64,000 nucleotides of DNA from DASXRA01 sp036506155 (GTDB lineage Bacteria; Actinomycetota; Actinomycetes; Mycobacteriales; Jatrophihabitantaceae). The notes under the pieces are model-generated. The model ran no database searches and was not told the origin of the DNA. It saw only the letters and a program-made list of their open reading frames with translations. Below are positions 52,402 to 62,238 of this stretch, piece after piece (position 1 is the stretch's first letter; each line of letters begins with the position of its first letter). Both the position numbers and the translations under genes were made by a program. Location: positions 4,625 through 68,624 of the forward strand of contig DASXSF010000082.1 in NCBI GenBank assembly GCA_036506155.1, written 5' to 3'.

Positions 52402-53016
52402 GTGGCCGTCAGACTGGCCGAGCAGGGTCGCCTCGCGGAGGCGGCCGATGCCGCAATGGCGGCGCTCATGGCCATGACCGATCAAGATCACTGGAGCGAG
52501 GTCGAGTGCCGCAACACGCTGGGGAGTGTGATGTCGCACCTGGGGCGGCACCGTGACGCCGTCGACGAGCACACCCGTGCGCTCGACCTGATCGGCGGTG
52601 CCGACCACGCCGCACCTGCAGTAGTCGCTCTGATCGGTTTGAGCGAGGCATACCGCGTTCTCGGCGAGACGCGGGAAGCGGCGGCCTGCGCCAGTGAGGC
52701 ATTGCAGACCAGCACCGCCGTCGGGTATCGAATGCTCGACGGCCAGGCGCATGTCGCCGCGGCACAGGTCGCACTCGTCGAGGGCCGGGCGGCCGCCGCG
52801 GCGACCCATGCCCGGCAGGCCATCGAGATTCACCATGCCATCGGACACCGCCTCGGAGAGGCACGCGCAAAGGTCGTGCTAGGGCATGCCGACTCGTGCG
52901 AGCGCACTAAGCACTGGCAGCACGCGTTCGCGATCTTCGAGCAATGCGGCGCCAAGCGCGAGGCGACCGCCACGATCGGCCTGCTCCGGGACAGCACCGC
53001 TGAGGCGTTGGACTAG
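52402..53016 (+). pseudogene. TPR C-terminal fragment of an AfsR/LuxR-type regulator
   Basis: 204 codons from a GTG, made of TPR-like repeats (LAEAADAAMAALMAM, HLGRHRDAVDEHTRALDLI, LGETREAAACASEALQTS, HWQHAFAIFEQCGAKREA). This matches the C-terminal TPR region of large SARP or LuxR regulators; the NB-ARC and DNA-binding parts are absent. It could be translated as a free TPR protein, but looks like a relic. Confidence 0.55.
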
Positions 53017-53046
53017 TTCGCCGGATCGCGCCGGCCGCGGCCATCT

Positions 53047-53251
53047 CGTGGCGGGCGGGCCGTTGCAGCCGCGCGCGCAACGGGTTGACCGCGATGGGGT
53101 CACCGACATCGAGTTGGATCGGATCGACGTCGGTGGGTACGCGCTTGTCTCCGCAGACTCGATCGACTTGGCGACCGCGATAGCCGCGACCGCGCCACAC
53201 ACAGCGCTGGGCGGCAGCACGATCGTCCGGCCCGTGCTGGCGCGGCGCTGA
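53047..53251 (+). pseudogene. YCII-related domain fragment
   Basis: GYALVSADSIDLATAIAATA, followed by PHTALGGSTIVRPVL, is the second half of the DGPF/YCII fold found in small sigma-factor-associated proteins. The first half is not present. Confidence 0.45.
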
Positions 53252-53290
53252 CGTGCCCGACTAGGCGCGGTGCGCGCGGGGCGACAGGCT

Positions 53291-54043
53291 TCAGATGCCG
53301 AGTGCCTCGATGACGAGCCGGGCGGCTGCGGCGCCCGAGTACTGCTGTTGACCGGTGATCAGGTTTCCGTCCCGAATGGCATGCGGCCAGAAGCGGCCGC
53401 CGACGATGAAGTTCGTCCCGGACAGCGCCTTGGCCTCATCCTCGATCCGGAACGGCTGGATCTTTTGCCCGACGTAGTTGTCTGCGAAGTCTTCCTCGAC
53501 GTTCGCGAAGCCGGTCCAGGTCTTGCCATTGACGAGCAACTGTCCGTCGCTCAGGCGAGCCTTCAGGAGCACGCACGTCGCGTGGCAGATGATCGCTGTG
53601 ATCTTTCCGGCTTCGTAACTGTCGCGGACCAGGTCGTGCACCCGTTCGTCGCGGAAGAAGGTGTACATCGGGCCCTGGCCGCCGACCAGCAGGACCGCGT
53701 CGTATCCGCTGAGATCGACATCCGCGATTGCCCTGGTCGACTCGATCAGGACGGCATGGTGCGGCGAGTTGATGAAACCGAGACTGAGCAGGTCGTCGGC
53801 CGAGTAGCCGCTCGGGTCACGCGGATCGCTCCACGCGTCTGCCCGCAACGCGCCGCCGTCGGGGCTCACGATGTCGACCACGTACCCGTGTTCGATGAAC
53901 TCCCAGTACGGGTGTGTCAGCTCAGCCCACCAGAATCCGATCGGAAATCCCGTCTGCTCGGATGTCGCGGGGTTGGACGCGACGATCAGAACGCGCTTGG
54001 GATGGTCTGGGTCTCGAACACTGATTTGGCCGCTCATGCGCAA
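53291..54043 (-). CDS. DJ-1/PfpI family protein (Hsp31-like glyoxalase III / amidotransferase-like)
   Basis: 250 residues. KRVLIVASNPATSEQTGFPI at the start, VDIVSPDGGALRAD, then AVLLVGGQGPMYTF and the nucleophile elbow AIICHATCVLLKAR (Cys between Ile and His), as in Hsp31-type proteins. They detoxify methylglyoxal or repair glycated molecules. ATG 54034, three codons in, is an alternative start. Transcribed in the same direction as the large fusion gene upstream, 31 bp away, so probably the same operon. Confidence 0.88.
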   Translation of the reverse strand: MRMSGQISVRDPDHPKRVLIVASNPATSEQTGFPIGFWWAELTHPYWEFIEHGYVVDIVSPDGGALRADAWSDPRDPSGYSADDLLSLGFINSPHHAVLIESTRAIADVDLSGYDAVLLVGGQGPMYTFFRDERVHDLVRDSYEAGKITAIICHATCVLLKARLSDGQLLVNGKTWTGFANVEEDFADNYVGQKIQPFRIEDEAKALSGTNFIVGGRFWPHAIRDGNLITGQQQYSGAAAARLVIEALGI

Positions 54044-54074
54044 CCACCCCTCTCCGGCTAACTGAATTCCCGAT

Positions 54075-57000
54075 CTACTCCGCCGCGCCGGTCGTTATCC
54101 AGCGCTCGAAGGTCTGCAGCTTCGGCTGATCCCATGGACCGTCACAGGGCATCGAACCGCTCTGCAGTCGCTCGAGGATGATCTGTGCATTGGACTTCAC
54201 TTCGTCGTAGTTCCACAGGTCGAACGCGAAACTCATCGACTGCCGGTCGCGGCTGCGGAAGAGCCCCTTGATGTGGCGGCTGAAACTCACACTCTCGTCG
54301 GGGCCCGGCAGTGCGGTCGCGACCTCGCTGTCTTCTTTCGCGTTCGTGGACGCCCGGGTCATCGGTCGCCCGGCCGCGCCCCAATCCCACTGCGGCACTG
54401 GGGACTCCTGCCGTTCGGCCGCGCCAGCCGACGCGTCCGCAGGCGTCCGGGAGTCCCACTCGAGGAAGGACGCGAAAGCCGAACGGAATTCGGGATCTGC
54501 GGGCAGGCCTGCCTCGTGAGCGGCCTGAAGCATGAGGCTGACCCACCAGGCCCGCGCGGGCTCGGTCAGGTCTGCCCCGGCGCCCTGTGAGATCAGCCGG
54601 TTCGGCGGTCGCCCGTTGCCATAGCGGCGGCTGTCGAGCTTCGGGCCGCCGAACGCCTCCGCCAGCCAGGCAGCCGCTCGTTCAGGCTGGTCAGGGGGCA
54701 TGCCCGCAAACAGGGGCGCGAGTTCGGCATCCGCCGGCACGAACTTCTCGTAGAACAGCTCCGCCATCCTGGTGAGTGCCGGTGTGCCGCCGGCCCATTC
54801 GAACAGGCTGGGCTCCCAGCCAGGGCTGGGCATCGGGTCCTTGAACCCCACGTACCAATGCATCCCGCTACAGAACGGCTTGTTCAGCGAGTGCCCGCAT
54901 CGACACAGCGCATAGTGCTCACGCGAGCTTCCCTCGGCTCGCGTCACGTCGGCCCCGTCCTCGTCCGTGAGGCCAATGCCGCCGGTGATGCGGTATGGGC
55001 CGTCCCTGCTGACTTCGATGCCTGGAACCCGCTTGCTGTGATGGTCCACCGTGGCGCGCGCTTCGACGCCGTCGACGGCATAGCTCAGCGCGCCGGACGG
55101 GCAGCCCCGGACGGCTCGGATAACGTCGTCCATCCGTCCGCCATTCGGCGTCACGAACGGGTCCGCGTCGGCGTGGAAAACCGTGGAGAGCTGCTTCGAA
55201 CAGATACCCGAGTGCTGACAGATACCGCGGTTGTCGAAGATCGTCACCTGCTGACCGGGGTAGGTGTCACGGTGGTCCGCGACACGTTTCGGATCTTTGG
55301 CCCCGCTGAAGCCGATCCGCGCGTGGGTTCCGTCGCAGAACGGCTTGCTGGTTGATTCGCCACACCGGCACAACGCCATCTGTGGCCTGGCAGGCAGCTC
55401 TTCTCCCAACCAGTTGCGTAGATTCTCGGCGTTGGTGACGAGGTACGGCCCGTCGACGGAGACCCGGATGCCGGGTGCCACCCCCGCCTGCAGCGTCCGC
55501 AGCTCGGCTAACCTGCTCGCCGCGTTGTCCGGCCCTCGCGCCGGCGCCAGCCGACACGCCAGGTCCTGAAGTGCCGCGGTCGCCTCGACCAAACCGGCCG
55601 GTGCGTTGGGCGCCGCGCCCAACCGCGTGGCCGCCTTGGTCAGCTCCCACAGCTGACCCGGGAGCGAAGACCCTTTCGCAGGTGCGTCGGGTTTTCGCGC
55701 CTCTGGCCTCGCCTCGCGGCGTTCGCCCACCGGCGGAAGCGATTCGGCCAACGGCCGCAGCACACTGTCGACGAGGCGCGCAAGTACCTCCGTTCCGACA
55801 TCCGCCGCCCCGGCAGCCCGGGTGAGCGTGTGCACGTCGGCCACCAGCCTCACCAGCGAACGCGATGCTGCGCCGTCTGACCGCCGCGAGGATCCGGCCA
55901 GATCGCCGGCTCGTACCAGCAGCGCCTCCACCATGGGTCCTGCCGTTGCTGCGGCGGCACCTCTCGCAGGCCGATCGTCCGCCCACCGGCTGGTGCTGCC
56001 CCAATCCGGGAAATGGCCGGCGAGTGAGTCGGCAAGCCCGTTCAAGGCCGGGCCGATCGGTGTCAGCCCTTCGCTCACGCGGGATCCATTTCCAGCTCGG
56101 ACCCGCTCCGAGTACTCGGCCGCCTCGCGCAGCCGCTCCTCCAGCAGCGCCCACGCCGCGGCTCGGTGGGGCATCAAGTAGTCGGTCTCGTAGAAGAGCT
56201 CGAAGCTCGGTCCAGCCGTGCGCCCCGGATACTCGGGGCCCGCCGGAAGCGTCGTGATCAGATCGCCAAGCGGTTTGATCACCCGGAACATCAGGCCGAC
56301 AGTCAGATCGGCCAGCGTTGCCAGCTGGGCATCGCTCTCCTCGGTGTGGGCGAAGTAGCGCTCCAGCGCTTGCAGCAGCACTTCGTAGGCGACGTTGAAC
56401 AGGTCGGTGCAGTGGGCGGTCACCGGATCGGTGATCAGTGGCACGTCGGCGTGTTCGGCGGGCCGCACGTTGACCGCGAGCACCGGCCGAACCGGGTCGA
56501 AGTCCGGGTTGGCTGCCCGCATCGTCTGGTACTCGTCGAGCATCTTCACGAACTGGCCGAAGTGCGCGTTCTCCCAATGCCCGCGCGCCCCTTCGCCCTG
56601 CTCCAAGATCTCCTCCACGGCGCGCCGGGCCGACGCCAGATCGGTCACGGCCACCAGCTCCGGCCATCGGAAGTTGGCCGACGTAGCCTGCGCGCGCGGC
56701 GGACCGACGAACAGCCAGCGCTCACCGAACTTCTCCGTCAGATGCGCCAGTCCGTGCTCGATCGACCGGTACAGATGGCCTACCGTCGAGAAGTCCTGTA
56801 ACCGGGGAACAATGTCGTACGCCCGCATCAGCGGCTCCGCCTGGCCTATTGCGGCCAGCCCTTCGGCGTCATCCATATCCATGCCCTCGGGCCGCTCCAG
56901 GAACATGAAATGCCGGAGCGCCTGCTCGCCGAACGGCAGCAACGCCAGCTGCACCCCGGCCGGATAATGATTGGCGGGTTGCGGAAGATTCGGCCGAGCC

Positions 57001-57359
57001 AAATGCGGCGCCGCTCCGATCGCGCTCAGCAGGTTGTGTACGAGCGCGAGGTGCAACATCTCCTGCGTCGCGACGTGCGAAATCTGCCGCCGCCATCGGG
57101 TGACCGCATCCAGCTCGCTCTCGGACAACCCTTCGTCGGCCCGCTGCTTGAGCGAGAAGGCCGCGAACAGGTATTGGCACATGATGCCGTGCTCGAGCTC
57201 GGCGGCCTGGCACAGCATGTAGATCAGGGCTTCACGGTGCTCGATCACGAACGACATCTCCGGAGCGGCCGTACCGCCCCGCGTACGAATGACCTGCGCC
57301 AGCCTTCCGAATGCTGCCGACGTCGGAGGGTCACCAGATATGCCGTCATCGCCACTCAT
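54075..57359 (-). CDS. Multidomain redox fusion: ferritin-like, CDGSH, ferredoxin-like, CDGSH, truncated-globin-like
   Basis: 1094 residues. Order: a ferritin-like di-iron domain (about 35-250: ALIYMLCQAAELEHGIMCQY and SHVATQEMLHLALVHNLL supply Glu and His ligands) of the VioB / iminophenyl-pyruvate-dimer-synthase type; a helical linker; CDGSH Fe-S motif CRCGESTSKPFCDGTH at about 660; a ferredoxin-like segment with cysteines CQHSGICSKQ and GCPSGALSYAV (about 707-755); a second CDGSH-like motif CRCGHSLNKPFCSGMH at about 815; and a group II truncated-globin-like domain (about 850-945: MAELFYEKFVPADAELAPLF, AEAFGGP, FLEWDSR). The globin's proximal His region has no His (RPPNRLISQG), so haem may not bind. 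Cytoplasmic. Possibly an oxidase with a built-in electron wire. Confidence 0.88.
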   Translation of the reverse strand: MSGDDGISGDPPTSAAFGRLAQVIRTRGGTAAPEMSFVIEHREALIYMLCQAAELEHGIMCQYLFAAFSLKQRADEGLSESELDAVTRWRRQISHVATQEMLHLALVHNLLSAIGAAPHLARPNLPQPANHYPAGVQLALLPFGEQALRHFMFLERPEGMDMDDAEGLAAIGQAEPLMRAYDIVPRLQDFSTVGHLYRSIEHGLAHLTEKFGERWLFVGPPRAQATSANFRWPELVAVTDLASARRAVEEILEQGEGARGHWENAHFGQFVKMLDEYQTMRAANPDFDPVRPVLAVNVRPAEHADVPLITDPVTAHCTDLFNVAYEVLLQALERYFAHTEESDAQLATLADLTVGLMFRVIKPLGDLITTLPAGPEYPGRTAGPSFELFYETDYLMPHRAAAWALLEERLREAAEYSERVRAGNGSRVSEGLTPIGPALNGLADSLAGHFPDWGSTSRWADDRPARGAAAATAGPMVEALLVRAGDLAGSSRRSDGAASRSLVRLVADVHTLTRAAGAADVGTEVLARLVDSVLRPLAESLPPVGERREARPEARKPDAPAKGSSLPGQLWELTKAATRLGAAPNAPAGLVEATAALQDLACRLAPARGPDNAASRLAELRTLQAGVAPGIRVSVDGPYLVTNAENLRNWLGEELPARPQMALCRCGESTSKPFCDGTHARIGFSGAKDPKRVADHRDTYPGQQVTIFDNRGICQHSGICSKQLSTVFHADADPFVTPNGGRMDDVIRAVRGCPSGALSYAVDGVEARATVDHHSKRVPGIEVSRDGPYRITGGIGLTDEDGADVTRAEGSSREHYALCRCGHSLNKPFCSGMHWYVGFKDPMPSPGWEPSLFEWAGGTPALTRMAELFYEKFVPADAELAPLFAGMPPDQPERAAAWLAEAFGGPKLDSRRYGNGRPPNRLISQGAGADLTEPARAWWVSLMLQAAHEAGLPADPEFRSAFASFLEWDSRTPADASAGAAERQESPVPQWDWGAAGRPMTRASTNAKEDSEVATALPGPDESVSFSRHIKGLFRSRDRQSMSFAFDLWNYDEVKSNAQIILERLQSGSMPCDGPWDQPKLQTFERWITTGAAE

Positions 57360-57848
57360 GGATGCTCCTCAGGCTCGGGGGTGACCGCGTCATCGATGGC
57401 GGCAGGAACAATTCGCGACGTTGCCACCCCGCTCCCCACGCCCGGAGTACGCCTCTGCATCCACCAGTCAGCGTTCACGCTGAGGTTGCGCGAATCGCGC
57501 TGCAGCAGGAGCGGTCGACAGCGCCGCGACGCAGGACTGCGCGAGGTAGTCATAGTGATCAAGTCGATCGCCCCGAGCCCACCGGCATAACCATTCCGAT
57601 CGCTTGACACGTGCACCAGGCAGAAGACCGGCGATTCTGAGGCAGATCAGTACCGGAATCAGCAGCGAGGTTGGGCGGAGCACCGACTGGGAGCTGTGGG
57701 GATCGGGATGTGCGGTGTTCCGAGACCGTGAGCAGCCACCGATTCGTCATCCCGGGCTCGGGCACCGGTGGCTTTCGCACTGAGTTGGGCGAAGGCGCCC
57801 AGGTCCCACCTCGACGGCCCCTCCGCCAGCTTCCCACGCTAGAGGACG
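57360..57848. other. 490-bp gap, no supported gene
   Basis: Upstream region of the large fusion gene (minus) and of the small membrane protein (plus). Short open frames lack ribosome-binding sites and domains. No repeat seen. Confidence 0.5.
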
Positions 57849-58337
57849 ATGAGCCGAATGAGTGACAGTGCCAGCGAGGATCCGCGCATTGCGTTCGTCT
57901 ATCAGGAGGCGCTGCGGGGTCTGCTGCAGCAACAAGCTGCGGTCGAGAGCCTGCACAACCGTGCCGCCACGCTGGTCTTCGCCGCATCATTTGCAAGCTC
58001 CCTGCTCGGCAGCAGGGCGCTGGCCAACGGCGTGGGGGCCTGGGACTGGCTCGCCATCTCGCTGCTGCTGGTGATCGGCGCCTTGACCGTCGCGCTGCTG
58101 TGGCCGTACTACAACCTCACCTTCCGATTCGACCCGGAGGAGCTGCTCACCACCTACGTCGATACCGACCAACCTCTGTCGATGAACGACATCCACCGCC
58201 GGCTCGCGCTACGGATCAAGGCGGATTGGCAGCGCAACGGTCGCATCGTCCGCCGGCTGCGCGAGCTGCTGCAGATCGCACTGGTCGCGCTGCTGGCCGA
58301 CATCCTGGCCTGGATGCTGTCCATCGCCAGTGGGTAG
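57849..58337 (+). CDS. Two-span membrane protein, function unknown
   Basis: 162 residues (ATG 57849; ATG 57858 possible). A soluble N-terminal helix (residues 10-45) is followed by two adjacent membrane spans (LVFAASFASSLLGS, then WLAISLLLVIGALTVALLW), a cytoplasmic part with YNLTFRFDPEELLTTYVDTD, and a third hydrophobic helix at the C-terminus (LLQIALVALLADILAWML). The pattern recalls small SLATT-like membrane proteins, but I cannot assign it. Confidence 0.75.
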   Translation: MSRMSDSASEDPRIAFVYQEALRGLLQQQAAVESLHNRAATLVFAASFASSLLGSRALANGVGAWDWLAISLLLVIGALTVALLWPYYNLTFRFDPEELLTTYVDTDQPLSMNDIHRRLALRIKADWQRNGRIVRRLRELLQIALVALLADILAWMLSIASG

Positions 58338-58415
58338 CCAGCGCCACGAACGGATGCCGCTAACCGCGGCAGTCGTGCCGTAGCACGATCGACCGATGAG
58401 AACGGTCACATGTCC

Positions 58416-59012
58416 TCATGCTTGGGCTGACCTGGGGCTAGACCTAGCACATGGAGCGTGTACGCGTGACATCGCGCGATTTCTGGAGTCCCGCAGAATC
58501 CGGGCCCCAGATGCCCAGTAAATACTCGACTCGGCTGCTACGGCGATTCGACTGTGGCCAGCGCTGAGGAGGAAGCCGGCGTAGATCTGCCAGCCATGGG
58601 ACTGCGCCGGGGCGAGGCGCGCGACCCAGTCGGTTGGCTGTTCGGTGAGCGCGTCGAGAACCGCTGACGAGCAGAGGAACGGCAGGCCGAGGGCGTCGGC
58701 CCGGGCGGCAGCGGCGCGGGCGACGACGCTGTGATACTCCCCCGCCACGGCAGCCACGCCCAGGCGAGCCAATTCATCTACCGCCGCCGCGGCCCTCCGT
58801 GGATCAGCCGCGGTGTCTCTGACCACCAACTCGAGTGGCCTTCCGACGATCCCGCCGGCGTCATTGACCTCGCGAGCGGCCAGCTCGAGTCCTGCGAGCA
58901 GGTGTTGGCCCTCCTCGACCCAGCCGGGCCGAGTCAGCGGAACCAGCGCGCCGATCCGGACGGATGACCCGTCAGTCCGCTCCGCTCCGTGTGGCGATAG
59001 TGGCGTATTCAT
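58416..59012 (-). pseudogene. Truncated branched-chain amino acid-type ABC substrate-binding protein
   Basis: 199 codons from ATG 59012. SVRIGALVPLTRPGWVEEGQ, then LLAGLELAAREVNDAGGIVG and ELVVRDTAADPRRAAAAVDE are the N-terminal lobe of the LivJ-type (Peripla_BP_6) family, normally about 380 residues. After about residue 170 the homology ends (AVAAESSIYWASGARILRDS) and the frame stops. There is no signal peptide. Confidence 0.7.
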
Positions 59013-59079
59013 GCGTTGGCGTCTTCCGCTGACGATTCTGTTGCACCATAACGACAAGCCTCGGCAGATATCCCCGGGA

Positions 59080-59335
59080 ACGGTCCCGGTGGTGGCCGGG
59101 CTGGTGGTGCTGGTGTATGGGCTGTCCGAGGCCGAGAGCGCGGGCTGGGGCGCGCGCCGACGACCCTTGCGCTGCTGGCGGCCGAGATGGTGCTGCTGGG
59201 TGTGTTCGTGCGGGTCGAGCGGCGGGTGCAGCATCCGCTGCTGCCGCTGCGGATCGTGCTGAACCGCTTCCGCGGCGGCGCGTACCTGGCTGTGGGGCTG
59301 TCCGCCATAGGAGTGTTCGGGGTTCTTTGTTCCCG
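59080..59335 (+). pseudogene. Fragment of a DHA2-type MFS exporter
   Basis: Two frames joined by an indel at about 59150: VVAGLVVLVYGLSEAESAGW, then TLALLAAEMVLLGVFVRVER and HPLLPLRIVLNRFRGGAYLA. This is the middle of an EmrB/QacA drug exporter. Both ends are missing. Confidence 0.65.
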
Positions 59336-59401
59336 ACCTACTGCTCCGTCGTGATCAACACACCCGCGGTCCCGAGAGAGCGCTTCTTCGGCCGGGTCGC
59401 G

Positions 59402-59574
59402 TCAGTGGGCGGGCTCTGGAGGGCGGACGGCCCGGCGGTAGGCGTGTGGGCTGGTGTCGAGTAGGCGGCGGAAGTGTTTGTGCAGGTTGGTGGTGTTGCC
59501 GAGGCCGACTCGTTCGGCCACGGCATCGACGGGCAGGTCGGTGCGTTCCAGCAGCCGTTGTGCGTGCTGGAGGC
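59402..59574 (-). pseudogene. AraC/GlxA-type regulator, C-terminal DNA-binding fragment
   Basis: AQRLLERTDLPVDAVAERVG, then LGNTTNLHKHFRRLLDTSPH, AYRRAV: the second HTH of an AraC family regulator with its natural C-terminal end. The sensor domain is absent; upstream sequence switches to hydrolase-derived DNA. Confidence 0.7.
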
Positions 59575-59728
59575 GCTGCGCGTGCAGCCGCTGCCCGGTC
59601 GCGGGTACGACGCGCAGGACTCGCAAACGCCGCCGCGGAGGCCACAACGGGATCGTCCGCAGCGCGCAGGTGACCGCCGCAGCAGTCGAGTTCCTCACCG
59701 CCCGCGCAGCGAGTTGCCGGCCGGATAG
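59575..59728 (+). repeat. Rearranged second copy of the alpha/beta-hydrolase 3' end
   Basis: 59608-59640 is identical to 16639-16671, and 59641-59728 matches 16731-16819 closely, with the 59 bp between deleted. Immediately before, 59575-59607 is the inverted copy of 16578-16610 with one mismatch. So three neighbouring pieces of the same gene are here, one flipped and one gap removed. Confidence 0.8.
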
Positions 59729-60219
59729 CCACGCGGCCTTCTTCGGAGCGATCCACACGGTGATCTCGGTACGCGGCACGACCGTGCCATGAGTGACGCG
59801 CCAGCGAGACGCGCCGCGGCTGCGCGCGTTCATGACTGGGCAGGGCGCGGCAGCCAAGCCCTCGCCGTTCGACACCTCGTTGAGCCCAGTCGAGGCCGAT
59901 CGGCACTGAGCTGCCGGCGCGAGTGATCGCGGCGGGCGTCGGCCGGCCGCGGGCTGCTGGTACGCGAGGCGCTGATGGAGCTCAACGGCGACGCGTTGGA
60001 CGAGCTCGCCCGGCTAGTCGACGCAGGAAGGCCATAGGTGGTCGGTGAGCGGACCTGGCCGATCCGATCGAGGCAGCCGCCGAAGCGCACCGCCATGGAA
60101 AGCGCGGTCGCACGGCGGGCAAGCTCGTCCTCATCGTCGGCTCCGTCGACCGATCCGATTGACGCGGTGCGCTGCTCCTACGGCCCCAGCGCTGCGCGCG
60201 GTGCGAGTTCCGTATCGAG

Positions 60220-61122
60220 CTATTTTGCGAGAGCCGTACTACCGATCCTGGCAAGCCCTTCGACGACGCAGTCTACGACGACCCGGGCAGCGCTGCCGTC
60301 TGGATCAAGGTCCGGATCGTAGATTCCGACGTGCGCGCCCGTGGCCTTCGGCGCGAGCACTTGCAGTAGCTCGATGAGCTGGTCCGGGCTGAGCCCGCCC
60401 GGCGACGGGCTGTCGACGGCCCGCATCACCGAATCGTCCAGCACGTCGAGGTCCACGTGGATCCAGTACCCGTCGAGCTCAGGGCGGACGACGGTGGTCA
60501 CGATCGGATCGATCACTGCGGGAACGCCGTTGTTAACCACATGCGACGCCGGCACAACCACCGCGAGCAGCGCGCCGGCCTCATCCATCGCCTCGTCGTC
60601 GTCGCGACAGCCGACCTGGGCGACGTCGTCGGACTGGAAGTGCTGCTCGCCGCCGAGCAGAGACACCGCGGGGTAGTGCAGGCCCACGGCCGCTGCCAAG
60701 TCCTCGCCAGCCAGGCTGGCCACCACGTCGGAGTTGCCGGGATGCCGGAAGTCGGTATGCCCATCGATATGCACCAACCCATAGCGGCCGCGTCGGCGCA
60801 GCGCGAGGCCGACGCCGAGTAGCAGGCTGCAGTCACCTCCGAGGACGAGCGGATGCCGGCCGTCGTCCAGCAGCGCGCCGAGCCGGTCAGCCAGCCGGGT
60901 CGAGTAGTCGAGGATGGCGTCCTGGTTGCGGATCCGGCCGGGCCGGACGTCGTCTACATAGCGTGGGCAGGGAACCAGGCCGGAGTCCTCAGCGCCCAGT
61001 CGCTGGTACAGCCCAGCCGCGCGAAGCACCTCAGGTGCCTTGGCGCAGCCCGGCGTAGCGGTCGGGACCGGCGGGCGCAAGCCCAGGTTCGTCGGCGCGG
61101 ACAGCAACGTGACGACGGTCAT
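60220..61122 (-). CDS. Arginase/agmatinase family hydrolase
   Basis: 300 residues, complete ureohydrolase fold with both manganese sites: LVLGGDCSLLLG, LVHIDGHTDFRHPG (DGHTD where arginase has DAHxD) and YWIHVDLDVLDDSVM (DxDxxD). The end VGIYDPDLDPDGSAARVVVD is typical. It hydrolyses a guanidino compound to urea and an amine, or a related ureido substrate. The substrate loop is not diagnostic. Stand-alone gene. Confidence 0.88.
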   Translation of the reverse strand: MTVVTLLSAPTNLGLRPPVPTATPGCAKAPEVLRAAGLYQRLGAEDSGLVPCPRYVDDVRPGRIRNQDAILDYSTRLADRLGALLDDGRHPLVLGGDCSLLLGVGLALRRRGRYGLVHIDGHTDFRHPGNSDVVASLAGEDLAAAVGLHYPAVSLLGGEQHFQSDDVAQVGCRDDDEAMDEAGALLAVVVPASHVVNNGVPAVIDPIVTTVVRPELDGYWIHVDLDVLDDSVMRAVDSPSPGGLSPDQLIELLQVLAPKATGAHVGIYDPDLDPDGSAARVVVDCVVEGLARIGSTALAK

Positions 61123-61665
61123 GCCAGGACTTTATCGCAGCGTATATACCCCAACGAAGCGCTTATCAGCCTGCCCGACAACGACATATCGTGAAACCAA
61201 TGCGCCGCGAGCAGCGCATTCCAGTGCATCCCCGACTCGGCATCGCCAAACATGCGCGCTGAACTGATTACGATCGCGTAGCGAAAGAACTACATCCGCA
61301 AGCTGATCGCCCTTAGGCCCGAGCTCGTGCGCTAATTGAGCCACCGCTTTGGGGAATGCGCCTGAGTGAGAAACCGATGTTGAAACCTGACTGATGCGAG
61401 TTACCGGGCCGATTGCAAGGCAGATTCGGTACTTGGTAGGCCGCCGGCGGCTGAGCACTCGTCCCAACTGCGTCTTGGAAGCCTTTCAGCCCAGGACCGG
61501 CCCCCTCGGTCGCGTCTTTGATCTAGATGTCTCCCCGACCCGCCTCTGGTCGCCGCGATCGCGTCACACGTCAACGCCCACATCCTCGAAACCCGCACCG
61601 AGTCCTACCGACTCCGCAGCTCCAAGACCAGCGTCCGGCGCAACGCGCAAGCTAACCTCCGTCAG
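61123..61665. other. 540-bp gap with possible IS21 IstB-like remnant
   Basis: Around 61555-61680 the plus strand reads HVNAHILETRTESYRLRSSK, faintly like the end of an IstB-type IS21 helper ATPase (SYRLR motif). Otherwise nothing supported. Confidence 0.3.
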
Positions 61666-62238
61666 CTACGCGACACCAGGCCCACCAGGACGCCCCGCGC
61701 CAGCGTGGTCAATCCCGCGCAACTGATCGTTGGTCTCGGCCACGTCGAACTCCTGCGGGTCGAACGGGCCGCCGATCCACTCGCTCAAATGCGCGTGCTC
61801 CTCATGCTCCGGGTCGGCAAGCACCTCCAGCAGATGCTCATAACCCCACGGCCCGCCACAGTCCTCCGGCGGGCACGCCCGTCGACCAGCCGTGCAGAAC
61901 GGCTCGGCCGCAGCAGCATCCGGCTGCACGTCCTCAATCAACACGTCGTGTTCCCACGCGTCGCCGAAGTCGTACTCGTATCGAAACTTCGACACCCGCC
62001 GGGCCACGCTCGACAAGCGCGTCCGGGTCTCGTTGCCGACCTTGCCCTCGAGCTCCTCGACGTCGCCATAGAGCACCCCGCCGACGTCGAAAGAATGCAG
62101 ATGGCTATCCGTCCAGCCCATCGCGGTCTGCAACACCGAATGCAACTCAGCCAGCGTGAACGACGCCGGCACCACCACTCGCCGCCACACCGGCGGCCGC
62201 ACACCCCGCAACGTGATCTTCAACCGGACCGCGGCCAC
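61666..62238 (-). CDS. Plasmid pRiA4b ORF-3 family protein
   Basis: 190 residues. RLKITLRGVRPPVWRRVVVP, FTLAELHSVLQTAMGWTDSH, YEYDFGDAWEHDVLIEDV and PFCTAGRRACPPEDCGGPWG are the full set of family blocks. The family is frequent on plasmids and mobile islands, often near IS elements. Function unknown. Confidence 0.92.
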   Translation of the reverse strand: MAAVRLKITLRGVRPPVWRRVVVPASFTLAELHSVLQTAMGWTDSHLHSFDVGGVLYGDVEELEGKVGNETRTRLSSVARRVSKFRYEYDFGDAWEHDVLIEDVQPDAAAAEPFCTAGRRACPPEDCGGPWGYEHLLEVLADPEHEEHAHLSEWIGGPFDPQEFDVAETNDQLRGIDHAGAGRPGGPGVA

